Part shown: positions 63,732-64,000 of the stretch, piece by piece
Numbering within the stretch: position 1 is the first letter of the stretch
Layout of the letters: every line of letters begins with the position of its first letter
Assembly (NCBI RefSeq): GCF_011927945.1
Contig: NZ_JAATJM010000001.1
Location: 1,001,501 to 1,065,500, forward strand
Direction: 5' to 3'
Length of the DNA: 64,000 bases
DNA from: Brevundimonas alba
GTDB lineage: Bacteria > Pseudomonadota > Alphaproteobacteria > Caulobacterales > Caulobacteraceae
Program-made: the position numbers and the translations under genes
The notes under the pieces: model-generated
Told to the model about the DNA's origin: nothing
The model's input: only the letters and a program-made list of their open reading frames with translations
The model's database searches: none

Positions 63732-64000
63732 GCCCGCCCTCAAGCAGTCCGAAGGACGCCAGGGCGAACAGGAAAGTCCCGACGAGCCGCGTCGACAAGC
63801 TGCTCGGCTCCATGGGCTACGGCTCCCGCACCGAGATGGCGCGCCTCGGCAAGGCGGGCGGAATCGTCCTCGACGGCGTGGACCTGACCGACGTGTCGAA
63901 GCGGATCCCGGTCACCCCCGACCTGCCGTCCCGCATGCAGATCGACGGCGAGCCGCTCGACCCGCCGCCCGGTCTGGTGATGATGCTGCACAAGCCGCTG
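63728..64000 (+). CDS. rsuA: RsuA-family 16S rRNA pseudouridine synthase, N-terminal part (cut by window end)
   Basis: 91 residues are visible. After a basic linker an S4 RNA-binding domain begins: TSRVDKLLGSMGYGSRTEMARLGKAGGIVLDG, then VDLTDVSKRIPVTPDLPSRMQIDGEPLD and the start of the catalytic domain GLVMMLHKPL, matching RsuA, which makes pseudouridine 516 in 16S rRNA. The catalytic Asp lies beyond the window. Start overlaps the preceding methyltransferase stop as ATGA; the two rRNA modification genes are coupled. Confidence 0.88.
   Translation, partial: MSPPSSSPKDARANRKVPTSRVDKLLGSMGYGSRTEMARLGKAGGIVLDGVDLTDVSKRIPVTPDLPSRMQIDGEPLDPPPGLVMMLHKPL

Noticed and set aside
1-64000. tRNA or rRNA genes
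   Set aside because: Reading for T-loop (GGTTCGAATCC-like) and conserved rRNA stretches found none; a dedicated tRNA scan could still overrule this.

Overview
The window is a dense, very GC-rich piece of an alphaproteobacterial chromosome. The order rho, mnmE, mnmG, rsmG, parA, parB, followed by holA-lptE-leuS, a CenR-like response regulator, lolA and ftsK, points to the origin-proximal part of a Caulobacteraceae chromosome, most likely Brevundimonas. NtrZ-like and CC0125/CC1285-type proteins, known mainly from that family, fit. The genus is an inference; no rRNA or tRNA gene was seen.

Left part (1-16.4 kb): the 3' end of rho, then the tRNA-modification genes mnmE and mnmG, the 16S methyltransferase gene rsmG and the partition genes parA and parB. 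Four parS-like sites lie between and inside these genes. Downstream are a small methyltransferase, the minus-strand block leuS-lptE-holA (translation, LPS transport, clamp loader), a DUF3576 lipoprotein, an NtrZ-like periplasmic protein behind an EcfG-type stress promoter, a thiE/PLP-protein pair with overlapping divergent start codons, the CenR-like regulator and xthA.

Middle part (16-42 kb): minus-strand lolA and ftsK; a UbiH-type hydroxylase; a minus cluster of UPF0434 protein, LON-domain protein and CnoX-like thioredoxin; rpe with a heparinase-like gene; osmC and recQ; a degenerate aldo/keto reductase; btuB under a cobalamin riboswitch; mutS, a CAP lipoprotein, glnD, murJ, trpS, a PCu(A)C-like protein, a GNAT acetyltransferase and rsmB.

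Right part (42-64 kb): kup, an Rrf2 regulator, an SDR, MarC, pyrF, two Tyr/Gly/Arg-rich secreted proteins, an SDHAF4-like factor, htpX, argG, a sorbosone-dehydrogenase-like protein, two paralogous secreted alanine-rich helical proteins, a LysE exporter, a CC0125-type lipoprotein, a DUF6065 protein, a prolyl-tRNA editing domain protein and a Crp/Fnr regulator. A visibly less GC-rich two-gene insert follows (58.5-59.8 kb: membrane coiled-coil protein plus PD-(D/E)XK nuclease). Then come purH, a hairpin-rich repeat element, a dienelactone-hydrolase-like protein, an RsmC-like methyltransferase and the 5' end of an rsuA-like gene.

Most of the window is housekeeping. The parts that look accessory or least explained are the nuclease cassette, the two pairs of secreted low-complexity proteins, the orphan gene at 45.5-46.1 kb and two inverted-repeat elements (803-931 and 61546-61752).
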